64,000 nt of DNA from Trichobilharzia szidati. Taxonomy: Eukaryota > Platyhelminthes > Trematoda > Strigeidida > Schistosomatidae. Both the position numbers and the translations under genes were made by a program. Below are positions 20,330 through 31,509 of this stretch, in pieces (the first letter of the stretch is position 1; every line of letters starts with the position of its first letter). Where the stretch lies: NCBI GenBank assembly GCA_944472155.2, contig OX235274.1, positions 35,400,052 through 35,464,051 on the forward strand, in the 5' to 3' direction. The notes beneath the pieces were generated by a model. It did not search any database. It saw only the letters and a list, made by a program, of their open reading frames with translations, and was not told the DNA's origin.

Positions 20330-21225
20330 TGCAGAGAAGAGCCTCTTTTGGTGGACTCATTCTCCTCTTTAGCTGTACAATCACATTTATATACAATTTT
20401 TTTCACGAAAAAGGGTAGTTATAAAAGTGATGAATTATGAATGAATAACTTTATTTCGTATACGTAGTTCCAGTTTCTCAACCTGAGTGGTTAGTGCCTC
20501 AGCAATGCATAGGAGACGAAAACGTATTGCCTTTGGTAGGTTGTTCTTCACTTTGTAGATTACTTTAAAGGAGGTGTTTGTTGAGATGGAGTGACTAGTG
20601 TTGACAAGGTGTTCAATTATCTCACTCCTAATAGATCCACTACCTGGCTTTCTGAAACCATGTGTGGTAGTGTTCTCGAACCCTTCTGGACAGAATACAC
20701 GTTGAAGGACCAATGTGCCTGGCTCCACAGCAATAGGTGAACTGATATATGGACATTAAAGTGGTCAGTTGCGAGATCTTGTCCTTAAGGCTTCTGCAGA
20801 CCAATGGACGACTGGAGAACACTACTCTTAGTGTTTCTGTAAAGAATGTTCTTCTCAAAGATGATGAAATTCTTCTCTTAAGAGAATATCGCAAATTAAG
20901 TTCCTCTTAAAATCCACATTCATGTAAATTTTCTCTTTTGGAGAAAGTAATGTTTCATTCCTCTGAATGTTTGGTTTGATACTCTTGTCAATGAATCTCA
21001 GTGGGTATCCATTTTGGATGAAGATTTCTTTCAGAAGATCTAGCTGTCCTTCTAGGGCGTCAAGACTACAGATGCGTCGAAACCGAGTAAAAAGAGATTT
21101 AATTAAATTTCGTCCTCATTCGACAGACACCTGACTGCGGAAACTCTTTGCTCGGTCGTTCCACGTGGGTTTCCTATGGACTGACCTTCTTCAGGTCCAA
21201 TCAGGTCTTCTTGTTAGTTCCAGCC
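20330..21225 (-). pseudogene. PLE-A fragment: RT tail, GIY-YIG endonuclease and 3' terminal repeat
   Basis: Minus strand: 21200-20950 encodes the end of the RT (a KPTW-like block and ENGYPLRFIDK-like residues), 20894-20640 the GIY-YIG block (YCCGARHIGPSTCILSRRVREH), and 20728-20435 the C-terminal part (STSHSISTNTSFKVIYKVK and IRFRLLCIAEAL). 20420-20330 is the group A terminal repeat (TGTACAGCTAAAGAGGAGAA). The reading frame shifts between the endonuclease halves. Confidence 0.65.
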
Positions 21226-21234
21226 GGAGAAGCA

Positions 21235-21720
21235 AAGTAATCTACAAAGTGTAGAGCAGCCTACCAAAGGCAATACGCTTTCGTCTCCTTTGAATTGCTG
21301 AGGCTCTAGCCATTCAGACTGAGAAAGAAAACTATTCAACAACTTCTACTATCATGGTAACAGCCTTGGTGATTGCTACTAACTTGATTTTTGCTTGTTT
21401 GCTCTTGTAACCCCTTATAACTCTTGTATTTCTTTAGATCTCTTACATAATTTCACATTTTCCTTCGTTTCTATGTGAGTGCTGATCACAACACACTCAT
21501 TAAATTATTCATCTTATCAAGTAACTGTAGCACACATATTCAACTCCTCTTATGCACTGAATAACATTAACATCTATGTTTGTCACAACTCATCATCTCT
21601 GTTACTACGCTGTTTCATGAAAAAACTGTATATAAATGCGATTGTACAGCTACAGATGAGTGTGAATTAGCTGAGAGGGCCCTCATTGCTGAACTTTCCG
21701 TTGTGTTTTCATTAAAGTCA
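21235..21720 (+). pseudogene. PLE-A 3' end: C-terminal tail plus terminal repeat
   Basis: 21238-21360 encodes LPKAIRFRLLCIAEAL and a tail like that of the neighbouring minus copy, so the two fragments face each other. An AT-rich 3' untranslated part follows. Then comes the group A end at 21630-21700 (GCGATTGTACAGCTACAGATG ... ATTGCTGAAC), with stem I CAGC/GCTG. Confidence 0.55.
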
Positions 21721-21724
21721 TATT

Positions 21725-22090
21725 AGTCTTACATGTAAGGAATACAGTCGCAATCAGCTGACAATTTTAGACATCATACTTTTGAGTCGAAGTAAAGATG
21801 GTTCAATAAAATGGTCAATTTATAGAAAGACTACTTTGACAGGGTGATATTTAAATTCCCCTAGTTTCTGCTCACTACAGTAAAAAAGACGCTTGGTAAA
21901 GTGCTTCTCCTTCAGGGGATCCAGCGTAACTGTGCACATGACACGATAGTTATTGACAGTACATTTCTAATTGACACGCTTGTCGAAAAAGGATATCCTT
22001 TGAGGATTTTGAAGGGGTGTAGAGACCAGTTAAGTACAAAGTCCACAGTTTACCCTGTGGAAATCACTACAAAATCCAATACATGCTGTA
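21725..22090 (+). pseudogene. PLE RT fragment
   Basis: The plus strand encodes LDIILLSRSKDGSIKWSIYR and KTTLTG, the region after the RT catalytic box, and then TLVEKGYPLRILK, the RT end. Both blocks are typical of Penelope-like RT. The endonuclease is missing. Confidence 0.55.
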
Positions 22091-22640
22091 CCACAAATCC
22101 TAACACTGCCGGACTGGTTACATGACGTCCCATATTGTAAGCCAACTTATATTTGTCTGTAAACACACACTCATGGGAGTAATAGTTTAGAGGCTGACGG
22201 TATTGACGTTCGCGGGTTGTACGGAGTATACCAACGCAAGATCTAATACCCACGACTTCTATAGTATTCGTTCCTCGTGGACCAAAGGCAAAGCAAAAGA
22301 CAATATTTGATCGTCCAAATTACGAGATATATTTCGGGACCAAATCGGAATGCGAGATGATTTCTTAGCTGGCTAGTAATCGTACACGAATGTGGCACGA
22401 CGGAGTACCAAATGGCATGGATGCTTGACCGGAAGCTTTCAGCTTAACAAGTCGACTTAAACAGTGAGGGTCAGCATCCAATGTTCAGTGATGATTGCTG
22501 TGGTCAAAAATTTGGGGAATTATTTAACGCTACAATAGTAATCAGGCTTTGTAAGTGAGGGTGGGTGGATATGTACCCAAAGTGTCTGGGAAAACACTGA
22601 TGATCGACTACCGTCTTCTTCTATGGCAAAGTAATATTGT
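22091..22640. other. Unassigned sequence
   Basis: I see no recognisable coding block, RNA gene or known repeat in this stretch. Confidence 0.4.
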
Positions 22641-22749
22641 TATTATGGATCATAAGATTGATACCAAAACAGTTTTCAAAATCATATGCAAAAGCAGATG
22701 GAACAAGGATATTAAAATATTGTAAAACGATAGTTGTTCGTAAAATTTA

Positions 22750-23340
22750 AACCCCCTCTGTGCCTGTGCCAAAACAATTTATTGGTATTCCTTTGTTACT
22801 AATACCCTGCAATGATTTTCATGTCAAATACATAGGTCAAACTAGTAGAACAGGTGCAGTCAGATTAGCTAAGCACAAAAACCCAGCAAAATCTAGATTG
22901 GTTGACCTGAATAAGATAAGAAATCTAGAGAATAGTTCAGCTATAGCACTACATGCAGTTACACACAACCATACAATAGGTTGGATGGGATAGGATGACA
23001 GTTTTAAAATCTAATGTCACAGGGTATAGGGAGAGATTGATAATAGAAGCTTTGTTTATCGAATCAACTGCAAATACATGCATTAGGAATGATTCATCAC
23101 CTGTCCCAGATATCTGGAAAATTCTACTACCCCTACGACAAATAGGAGAGAACAAAGAAAACTATCAAACTCAAGTTTCGAAATCGTGTCATTAAAATTG
23201 ATGACATGATTATGAACAATTATAAATTGTGTTCGAAACCTTGTCATCCAGTAAATAATACTGTTTCACTGTGTGATACATCTAATAAACAAACTAATAT
23301 GGAATTACTTATTACCACAGTGCCCAAGTTTTACACATAT
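22750..23340 (+). pseudogene. PLE-B fragment: GIY-YIG endonuclease and terminal repeat
   Basis: Two overlapping plus frames encode IPCNDFHVKYIGQTSRTGAVR, LAKHKNPAKSRLVD, ALHAVTHNHTIGW and then IIEALFIESTANTCIRNDSS, the conserved order of PLE group B. A frameshift near 22990 separates them. 23195-23340 is the group B terminal repeat, with a hammerhead-like skeleton around 23205-23260 (stem II GAAC/GTTC, GAAA). Confidence 0.65.
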
Positions 23341-23367
23341 ATTAACTTTGTTACTATCCTCTTTCAT

Positions 23368-23480
23368 GAAAAAGAGGTCGTATATAAATGTGATTGTACC
23401 AGCTAAAGAGGAGAATGAATCCGCCGAAAAGAGCCTTTTTGCTGAACTAAATTGTTTTGTTTTCATTAATGTCTCGATGG
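23368..23480 (+). repeat. PLE-A terminal repeat
   Basis: It carries the group A end: TGTACCAGCTAAAGAGGAG, then CCGCCGAAAAGAGCC and TTTTTGCTGAAC. CAGC and GCTG can form stem I. The preceding CATGAAAAAGAGGTCGTATA motif is shared with 21614-21640 and, reversed, with 20390-20420. Confidence 0.5.
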
Positions 23481-23604
23481 GGGATAACTGATGAATTTTT
23501 GGAAGGATACGATGTATGAAAGACTGTATTTAATGAAATGTAACGCATTACTTGCTGGTTCTTTATGCAAAATCAAATTAACATAGGAAAATAGAACTTG
23601 TGCA

Positions 23605-24325
23605 CTGCGGCAGAGTATAATTCCATTGTGGATAAAATTTATTGATGATGTTGAGCACAATTTATTACTTATAATCATATTAAGTTACTAATACGACTTT
23701 CCAACTTCGTTTATATGATTCCACTATCCTTCATCTCTGGCATGGATGGCATTTAAACCTACGAACTCACTCAGGGACGAGCTCTGTAGGTTAAATGACC
23801 CTGTCCGTTGACCCAATTAGACAAAATAATATAATTTACAAAATACCTTGTAATGACTGTGAGTTAAGTCAACTACATAGGTCAAACTAGTAGGTCGGGG
23901 GTAATCAGATTGTCGGAACATAAGAATTTAGCTAAGGCGAGAATGGTTGACTGCGAGAAGATAAGTGATTTAGAAAAAAGCTCAGCAATTGCACTGCATG
24001 CATCAACACACACAACCACACAATAGGGTGGGGCAGAGTCAGAAATCTAAAAAGTAATAAATGTAGGTGGAGAGGGAGAGATTGATTAATGAATCCTGGT
24101 TCAACGAGTCATCTCATCACTCATACCAGAAATGTTGAAAATATAACTACCAATGAAATCAAGAGATGAGAAATAGTGGAACCATACAAACGAAGTTGGA
24201 AAGTTGTGCGAGTAACTTGATATGATTTTGAGCGGCAATAAATTGGGCTTGAAACGTGGTCATCAGTAAATATTACTGTATCACACTGTGAAACTTTATC
24301 AAAATAAATTTTAGGGTGATGATAT
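23605..24325 (+). pseudogene. PLE-B copy with inverted terminal repeat upstream
   Basis: 23605-23738 is a minus-oriented group B terminal repeat (GTTGAGCACAATTTATTACT, then ATGATTCCACTAT). From about 23745 a plus-oriented, 5'-truncated GIY-YIG region follows (AFKPTNSLRDELCRLND, IGQTSRSGV, LSEHKNLAKARMV, SSAIALHAS) with several frameshifts. It ends in a plus-oriented terminal repeat at 24200-24325. The inverted-repeat-then-truncated-copy layout repeats at 36845-37735 and 41165-42417. Confidence 0.65.
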
Positions 24326-26639
24326 ACGTTAGAACGTGTTAAATTTTCCGCGCCTCAGGTTTTCTCGTCTTTCATTGGCTGGAACACTGGCGGCTAATTT
24401 TATATTTAATTTGTCCTAGGTAGGTGATATCGTGTGCAGGTTTGTGTGGTTGAGGTATGCGTTGTTTGCAAGCATATTTGATGAAAATAAATGTAAAATT
24501 TGATTATTCTAACGTTTTATTTTACTTCTTTTGTGCATGTACAAGGCTTGGTTTATCATATACTCAGTTTGTTGGCCTATCGGTTGCTGGCGATGTCAAG
24601 GAACCCGTGAGTTCTTGGGCTTTTCTCAATTTTAGGTTATACGTGTAGCATTTTATTGATGGATATTGCTCAGTGATGTATTTCAATATTGCTTTTTCTA
24701 CGGAATTATATTTAAACAGTTGCGAGACAGATGGATACTTATTGACAAAGCCTTTTTAGTTTATTGCAGGTAGGCAATGCGAGTGAAAGCATTGCACACG
24801 TCAGTGGAATTTTCGGTGAAGTAATGCTGGGAAGGCGTTTCTTTAGCTGGGAGGAATTTGAGAATTCATTATGAGAATTTCAAAAAGTGAGGAAGTCATT
24901 TAATGCTAACAATGTAGTTGTCCTGCACTCACTATGTGGTTGCCACAGATTACGCGGGAGAAGTAATCGCACAAATGGACCATTTTCTTAATGTGTAAAT
25001 TAACTACTTTCGTATTACAATAAAAATAAACTTTTCCTATTAACATTGTTGTCTTTCTGTTCGTGTGTTCGCGTTGGGAGTACGGGATGCTAGACCGGTG
25101 CTCCCTAGGATATAAATTCGTTACTACGTAAGTGCAATTCTGTAGGAACACTATCCATCGATAAAAGTGGCGAATTATAAGTACTTCATTCAAGTCTAAA
25201 AATCTGCCTAGAGTTACGCGATTACGTCTCCTAGTCATAGGTAAATCTGTAGGGACTAATGACAAAAATACCTAACTTCAGTATTTGAAAAATAAGAATA
25301 CAACTTAGGCCCTGCATTTGAGTTCGATTTCGTATGAAGTTAAGTATAATCACAAGTAGTGTATTACTATTATTTCACTTAAAGCGTGATGTCAATCCAT
25401 ATGCCTACGGGTGTTAACATATAGTGTAAAATGAAGTCTACACGAGACGAGTAATTTAATAGGTTGAGCTGTAGCAATATTAGTACGATTTCGCTTACGT
25501 TGAATTATGCCTACAATTACTTTCTCAGGTCTCATTGATAGGTCAGGCCTCCATCTCGTCATAATGACAAATTTAGTTTCACTCAGATAGAATAAGAAAA
25601 GTATGGTAAGCAGGATGTTAAATATATTTAATGAAAAATAATAAGCGAATGTCTTTACACAATTGTTTTTCGTAATTACTTCGGGGATGCGTAATTGCTG
25701 TGACCAGGTTGACTGACTTCACCGAACATCTGCAAGTAAGTGAATAAAGTGTAATTTTTAAATCGTTGAAGTTAGAAATAAGTAATGTAAAAGTGAAACG
25801 CTTTACATTTTCCTACCTTTGCTGAAAAAGGTTCATTCTCCTTTCTCATTCTTTGGTCATGACAGCATTCTTCTGCGGTTTTCACTGTCACACACATTGT
25901 TCCTCTTCTAAAGTATAGCACCAAGCAAATAATAATTTAATATGTCGTATAAACGGGTGTTTACAAGGAATGCATGACATCTCTACAGGCACAATAAGTT
26001 AGGTTATGAATTGCAATCACCTGAGCGATTTTAACTAGAAACTTCATCGAAATGGATATGATCATCAGGAAATTCAGCAGATTGTCTCATTCATCGCATG
26101 CTCTCTTCGATGTGTTATGGAATATTTCAATCATCACGGATGATGATAAAAAAGTGTTTGGCATCCTCAAAACGTATATTTAACTTGTGTCTGCGGGCTA
26201 GTTCTCCTTCAAATGTCTCGTTATCATAGAATAACTGCTATGAAAACAACCATTGCCTATAGTTAATTTTCAACCTTAATATCCTCAAAAAACTAGCAAA
26301 TAACAAACCATTACGGCTCTAAAACGCAAATAATAGTCTTTCTATGCTAAATTTCTTATATACGATGAGTTCTTGAAGTAATACATCCTCTGGGATATCA
26401 TGACAGTTTTATCCATTAATACGAACACAATACTGGAAAATGTTGCTTTTTCGGCTATAGAAGCCTGGAACCAGTCATATATAATCTACTTTCACAAAAA
26501 TAAACGCTTATAACGCCTCTATAGGCGTGAACACGATAACCCATACAGTGCGCGATAATATATCACGATAACGTTTATCATCACCCAAATTTTATCCACA
26601 ATGAAAATCAAATTAACGGCAAAAATTTAATTCAATTTT
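24326..26639. other. Unassigned AT-rich region
   Basis: This is the longest stretch without a recognisable element. The longest frame, 119 residues at 24906-25265 on the minus strand, is basic and moderately cysteine-containing but shows no family motif I recognise. No splice-supported gene structure or RNA gene is evident. Confidence 0.4.
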
Positions 26640-26950
26640 AGATTTTCCCGTCGATTGATTGGACCGAAGTGCTCGGTCTCAGGTTGACATGTCGGCTGCT
26701 TGTGCACATGCTTCGACGATGTCTGGGCATGTAATTCGAATTTGATTGGTGGATAGTGACTAGCAGTGGAATCCACTAGGATGCGCACTTCGTCCTATTT
26801 GGGACTCGTCATCTGGATTTGCCCGCATTCCCCAGTCAATGATCATGTTCCCACTGAGGCTCGAACCCAGTGCCCATAGTTTCAAATGCCAAAGCGTTAT
26901 CCACTAGACCACTTGGGCCACGAGAGCCACCTCTTGTGCAACGGCGAAAA
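26640..26950 (-). mobile_element. SM-alpha-like repeat, near full length
   Basis: On the minus strand the tRNA-like head starts near 26945, with A-box-like GTGGCCCAAGTGG and B box GGTTCGAGCCT. A linker follows, then the ribozyme at 26757-26827 and a 3' tail to about 26640 (GACATCGTCGAAGC, CCGAGCACTTCGG). At about 310 bp this is the most complete SM-alpha-like unit here. Confidence 0.75.
26757..26827 (-). ncRNA. Hammerhead ribozyme, SM-alpha type (two core changes)
   Basis: Stem II is perfect (GTCC, loop CAAATA, GGAC). The core reads ATGACGAG (first C to A) and the second element is GAAG instead of GAAA. Stem III is the self-complementary TGCGCA followed by TC, and stem I pairs AAATCCAG with CTAGTGGATT. 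Probably slow or inactive. Confidence 0.65.
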
Positions 26951-27424
26951 TGATGAGTGGAAGGGAACTCAACCACTTTCCTCTAATGCTGTTTACTGGT
27001 AATTACGCGTCCAAACATGTATTGCGTTGATTTTGCTAGCCTGACGATAACCACATTTCTAAATCACTCAGTAAAAGTCGATCGTTACTTTAGGACAAAT
27101 TATGTTTGTATTAAGCATCGTTATAGCTATGAGGAAGACTATTTAGGTCATCTCATTTATGTAAGAAGGGAAACATTTTTGATCGTGAGCTGGTCTTTAT
27201 AAAGATCGGTTTCTATTTTTCAAAAGTGTAGGCTACATAATTCTGAGAAATACATCAATAATTTTCAGGCAAAGTGCTGATCTTGGAATTGTTCTTAGTC
27301 ATAATAAATTTTTTCTTAATGTAGCCTTGAATAATTGTTCAAACAATATCAAATCAATGCGTTTTTCAAGACTCAATTTGTAGGGATTTGATCTGTTTCA
27401 AGTTTGATTATGGATTGATATCAC
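26951..27424. other. Unassigned AT-rich spacer
   Basis: I see no gene or known repeat. A 61-residue frame at 27017-27202 has no recognisable motif. Confidence 0.4.
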
Positions 27425-27610
27425 TTAGAGAACCATTGGGAAACCAGGAAGTACAGCTGATCTGTTGTTTCCTTCTAGTTTCGGACCACCACCAGTGTTC
27501 GAACCAGGAACCTTCCGGTTACAAGGAAAGCTGGTAGACCATTCAGTCACTGGGACCCAATTCAATGGTCAGCTCATGAATTTCAGGTTCTACCAATTCG
27601 TGCATTTAGC
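27425..27610 (-). repeat. F3 tRNA-like repeat, diverged
   Basis: On the minus strand there is a tRNA-like head with B box GGTTCGAACAC, then a degraded ribozyme region, then the F3 tail (CCCAATGGTTCTCTAAGTGAT). The ribozyme core is not preserved. Confidence 0.55.
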
Positions 27611-27721
27611 GCTACCAACAGTCTTTGTCGTCGATGATTATTTGTCCTGTCTCCCGACTGCTCACTAAAACTTTGGAAATTTCATCCTTCAGTCGATCAA
27701 GAAAGAGCATTGGATTACGGG

Positions 27722-28045
27722 ATTTCATCAGGAGCTGACATCATTTAGAGAACCATTGGAAAACCTGAGAGTATTGGACAGCTGTTTCGTCCTAGTTTGG
27801 GACTCTTCACAGTACGCACCCACTGGGGTTCGAACCCCGGACCTCCTGGTTACAAGGCCATCAAGACCATTAAGCCGCTGGAACCCGATCCAGTGGCCCA
27901 TGAATTCTAACTTCTGCCAATTCACGGCATGGCGAGACCACTAGCCAATGTCTTCGGCGAGTATTTGTCCTCCTGTCCAGTACTCCCAGGTTTTCCAATG
28001 GTTTTCTAACCAATGTCAGCCCATGATGAAATCCTGTGATCAGTC
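27722..28045. repeat. F3 tRNA-like repeat pair (minus unit plus plus-strand tail)
   Basis: 27722-27940 is a minus F3 unit: tRNA-like head, B box GGTTCGAACCCC, ribozyme at 27765-27820, then a tail. 27945-28045 is a plus-oriented F3 tail (TGTCCAGTACTCCCAGG, TTTTCCAATGG), so the two face in opposite directions. Confidence 0.6.
27765..27820 (-). ncRNA. Hammerhead-like motif, F3 type
   Basis: The order is GCGTACTG, TGAAGAG, GTCC-CAAACTA-GGAC, GAAA, CAGCTGT, C. Relative to the copy at 50303-50362 (CTGAAGA), the first C of the core is deleted here. Stem II, GAAA and the self-complementary CAGCTG stem III are intact. Confidence 0.55.
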
Positions 28046-28129
28046 AAATCCCTACAAACCAACATTTGAATAAAGAGCATTATATTAATTTGCAATAATT
28101 AGTTAGTAGGGGTTAGTTTATTTTGCTTG

Positions 28130-28430
28130 TTTGACCACGGATTCATATCAGTTAGACGACCAGAAAAACTCAGCATGGTGCACTGCACGGATGTTTTGTG
28201 CTAATTTACAAGTTATGGCGGTAAGCATATTGACAATTTAGCCAATGGGACAGAACCTACTGAGTTCAACTGGTAGCTTGGAGGTTCTGTGTTTTTGATT
28301 AGTGGTGGAGTTATGAGAGCGGATTGTTGAAGAGTTCAGGACTAGGATGGAACAACTGTCCAGTGCTCTCTAGTTTTCGGTGGATTTCTAACTTATGCTA
28401 ACCCGCGATTTAACTTGGGAATTTTTCTTA
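28130..28430. repeat. F3 inverted chimera
   Basis: 28138-28200 is a minus-oriented F3 tail. From about 28225 a plus-oriented head and ribozyme region follows: TTGAAGAGTTC, GGACTAGGATGGAACAACTG, TCCAGTGCTCTC. The ribozyme core reads TTGAAGA with GGAA in place of GAAA. Confidence 0.5.
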
Positions 28431-28569
28431 CATTGTATAAGTGACAGAAAGGCATATTTTGATCACAAACTGACTTCATCTACAGTCTATGTAATACCAT
28501 GAAGATTAGAATTACTTTATGTTCTATTCTAAGGCATTCTGACACTGTGAACGAACAATCGTGCTAGTA

Positions 28570-29560
28570 TTATTATTATTGTTTCGTTTAATTCCTTTTG
28601 GAAAATAGAGCTTCAGTCGCACGTCGTCATTGCGTTCGGTTCTCTGCCAATGTTTTCACCTGGCTCCACGTCTGCTAACATGCTTTCATCTCCTTTTCAC
28701 ATGACCTCCTCCATGTCACTAACCCTCGCACTGACGACCAACTTGCCGCTTCCCATTCGGGTTCCACTCGACCAATAACCTGGGGTGTAATGCCACTCAC
28801 TTGATGGTTTTCTCAAAGTATGGCCAATCCACCTCCATTTCTTCCTGCATATTTGTTGCACAGTCGGTTCCTGCTGGGTTGGTTTTCTCCCAAAGATCCG
28901 ACCCTGTTGCTGGTATTTTCTGATAGGCCATCTGATCTTCAGTAGTATTGAGCGAAGACATCTGTTGATGAAAGTCAGTAGTTTGTTCGAAGTGGCCTTC
29001 ATGATGCGCCAAGTCTCTGAACCATGTAGTAGCACTGACTTCACACTGGAGTTGAAAATCCGGATCTTGTTTTTCATGCTGAGTGCTGTTGACCTCCACA
29101 CAAACTTGAGAGTAATGAAAGCTTGTCTTGCTTTCCCGATCTTCGCTTTGATATCCTCATCAGTTCCTTCCGCCTGTAGTTGAGACGATACTTGCTAGGT
29201 AGATAAAGAAGGTTGCTTGTTTCAGATTTCTCCCATTTATACTGGCTGATTGTTGTCTATCGTTGTTTCTGTTGCTGCTGGCCGGGAATCTTCATCACCT
29301 CTGTTTTCTATGTGTTCACCCGAAGGCCTATCTTCTCTGGATGCTGCTTCTGCCAACTTGTTCCTTTTCGTTTTCATATCTTCCAGTTTGTGGGAAATCT
29401 GACACATATCATCGACAAAGTCCAGATCCTCCAAGTATTTTGTGTGTGTCTATTTTATGCCTGTCTCCTCGCTACCCGCTGTCTGTCGCATAATCCAGTC
29501 TACCGCAATCAGGAAGATCATTGGAGATAGTAGGCAGCCTTGTCTTACTCCCCTTGAGAC
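28570..29560 (-). pseudogene. RTE subfamily B, RT tail and C-terminal domain
   Basis: Minus strand. The RT catalytic box is in frame as DLDFVDDMCQISHKLED (29434 onward). The frame then changes after EAASREDRPSGEH. The C-terminal domain follows at 29101-28697 ([49 protein letters not shown]). It ends at an ATT microsatellite at 28569-28582, equivalent to the RTE tail. It is clearly related to but distinct from the tandem units. No endonuclease remains. Confidence 0.7.
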
Positions 29561-29855
29561 AACGTATTTAAGATTTCAGTAAATTGACTGAATAATATAA
29601 TGGGATCATTTGGAGATCAGATTTCTGTCATGGTTGTTAGTATCTACTGAGAGAATGTTAAAATTAAGTGATGAAAATTATTCATCAGTACTAAAAGCCC
29701 ACCAATGTTAAAATTTAAGAAAAATAATTCACGTAAAATACCACCAATCGAGGCGTGGAAATAAAAACATACAGTTTAGGTGAAGAGACGCTATTCGGAG
29801 AATTCATTCACTTTGAACATCCAATTCACATTTAATGGTACTATTTACAGACGGC

Positions 29856-31160
29856 AAAATGGAGTAGTTACGGAATCACCATCAGTAACAGCACTTACAG
29901 TTATTTTCATGGCAAGTTTGGAAAATGGTCCGTTATAACCGGCTATCGACAGCTTTTTTCTGGGTAAAATGTATGTGGATGATACTTTTATCATTTGTGA
30001 TAATAATAATAATAATAATGATTGTAACCTCAATAATTTCCTTGTCATCAAATTTACAATTTTAGCAGTCGTTCGATTAACAAAGAAGGCTGATGCGACA
30101 TTGAACAAATCAGTATATAGAGAGCCTAAGTGGAACGGCCAGTTGACAAAATTTTACCCATAAGCTGCAAGCAGCACCTAATAATATCTCTAGTAACTAG
30201 AATCCTAAGAATCTGCAGCTAGGAATCACTAGATGAATAGATCACTCTGTTGAGGAAGACACTAAATGAAAATAGCTACTCTTGTAACAACAGAAGACAA
30301 GGGCCAGGCAACAGATCGTTTATTAAGGAAATCATCACATATTTATAGATTTTCATGTACATTATTATAGATAATTGTCAGCAGAACAACACCGTCTTCT
30401 GATTGGTTGTTTCTCAATGAAAGCTAATCTTTCATCTCTTTGTGGCTGTTTCTTGAATGTCAGATCATCTATATGCTAATTGTATGCGCCTACGCAAAGC
30501 CTCCTGTGGTTAGTTGTTGAATCAGTCTTTGTTCATATTTTTCTCACGACCAATATTGGGGACGTAAACATTGACGTAAATTACTATCTACCGATTTGGC
30601 TAGCAGCCAGTTCTCAGCACACTCTCACTAAGTTTCATGGATAAACTCATCAAACCCAAGACCAATAAAGAAAACCCCATCTATGTGTCAGCCACCTTCT
30701 AGCTGACACTGTAAAGAAGAAAATATCAAACATCCTGTAAAGGCCATTCTTAGCTTCTGTATACAGATTGGTATTCTCCTGCCGCACAATGTTCTTCAAT
30801 AACTCTTAAGATAAACTGTGGCATTTGACCATTTCTGTTTGTATCCACCAATACGACTGCCCCACTGGAGCGAGATATATAGGTTATTCAATGCGTATTT
30901 TATCTAAAATAGTCAAGGAACATTATTCAACCTAGCTACAGAAAGGTTACAATAGATGAATAAAGAGTTCTATAATCGAGTACATGTTCAACAACGGTCA
31001 CTCAGTAGCTAAGGAAAGTCAAAAGTAGCCTTATGAAAACGGTTTACATCCGTACACATCGCATTGCTGAGGCCTTAGCGATTCGGTTGGAAAACCCTGA
31101 TTTATGTACACAGAAGAAACTTCTTCATCCCCTCCTTCTAACTTGGGTATAATTCCAAGT
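29856..31160 (+). pseudogene. PLE-A copy interrupted by a solo LTR
   Basis: 29905-30170 encodes the RT region: MYVDDTFIICD with an AAT expansion directly after it, then VYREPKWNGQLTKFYP. After the LTR at 30283-30621, 30640-31150 resumes with the linker and a decayed GIY-YIG block (CIHQYDCPTGARYIGYSMRI, LSKIVKEHYS) and the C-terminal tail. Several stops and frameshifts are present. The LTR insertion with a target-site duplication shows the PLE was already in place. Confidence 0.65.
30283..30621 (-). mobile_element. Solo LTR of an LTR retrotransposon
   Basis: 339 bp, bounded by TGTGCTGAGA and TTGTTACA on the minus strand (TG...CA), with a 4-bp target-site duplication CTCT at 30279-30282 and 30622-30625. 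It contains a TATA-like TATAAATATGTG and an AATAAA signal (TTAATAAACG), the expected promoter and polyadenylation order. It is related to the LTR at 54768-55075. There are no gag or pol sequences next to it, so this is a recombination product. Family not determined. Confidence 0.8.
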
Positions 31161-31409
31161 TCAACTGAAATCAATATTTTCTGCATTTTCTTAACTAAAC
31201 TTTGTTAACTCTCTTCACCTAATGCATAATTTATTTTGATGCTTGTTTCCATGCTCCAATTTTTTCTGAACCTTTGTCATGTTATGCAATCTTAGTCTCG
31301 ACTTACTCTAGTTAAAATTTGATTATTCATCACTCTTATGTAATATTTTGATCACCTAAACAATACTCCAAACTAGTTTGTGCTTTTTTTTGACAGACTG
31401 GATGTACAC

Positions 31410-31505
31410 ACCCACATACAAATCTACTTGTAGATAGTTGCGATTGTACAGTTTTAGTGAGTGAATTCTCCAGAAAAGTGTCTCTTCACTGAACACTTTT
31501 TTCTT
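31410..31505 (+). repeat. PLE-A terminal repeat
   Basis: It carries GTTGCGATTGTACAGT, AGTGAG, a GAAA inside CCAGAAAAGTG, and TCTTCACTGAACAC. Stem I would be CAGT/ACTG here, where other copies have CAGC/GCTG. That is a compensatory change supporting the fold. Confidence 0.5.
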
Positions 31506-31509
31506 ATCT

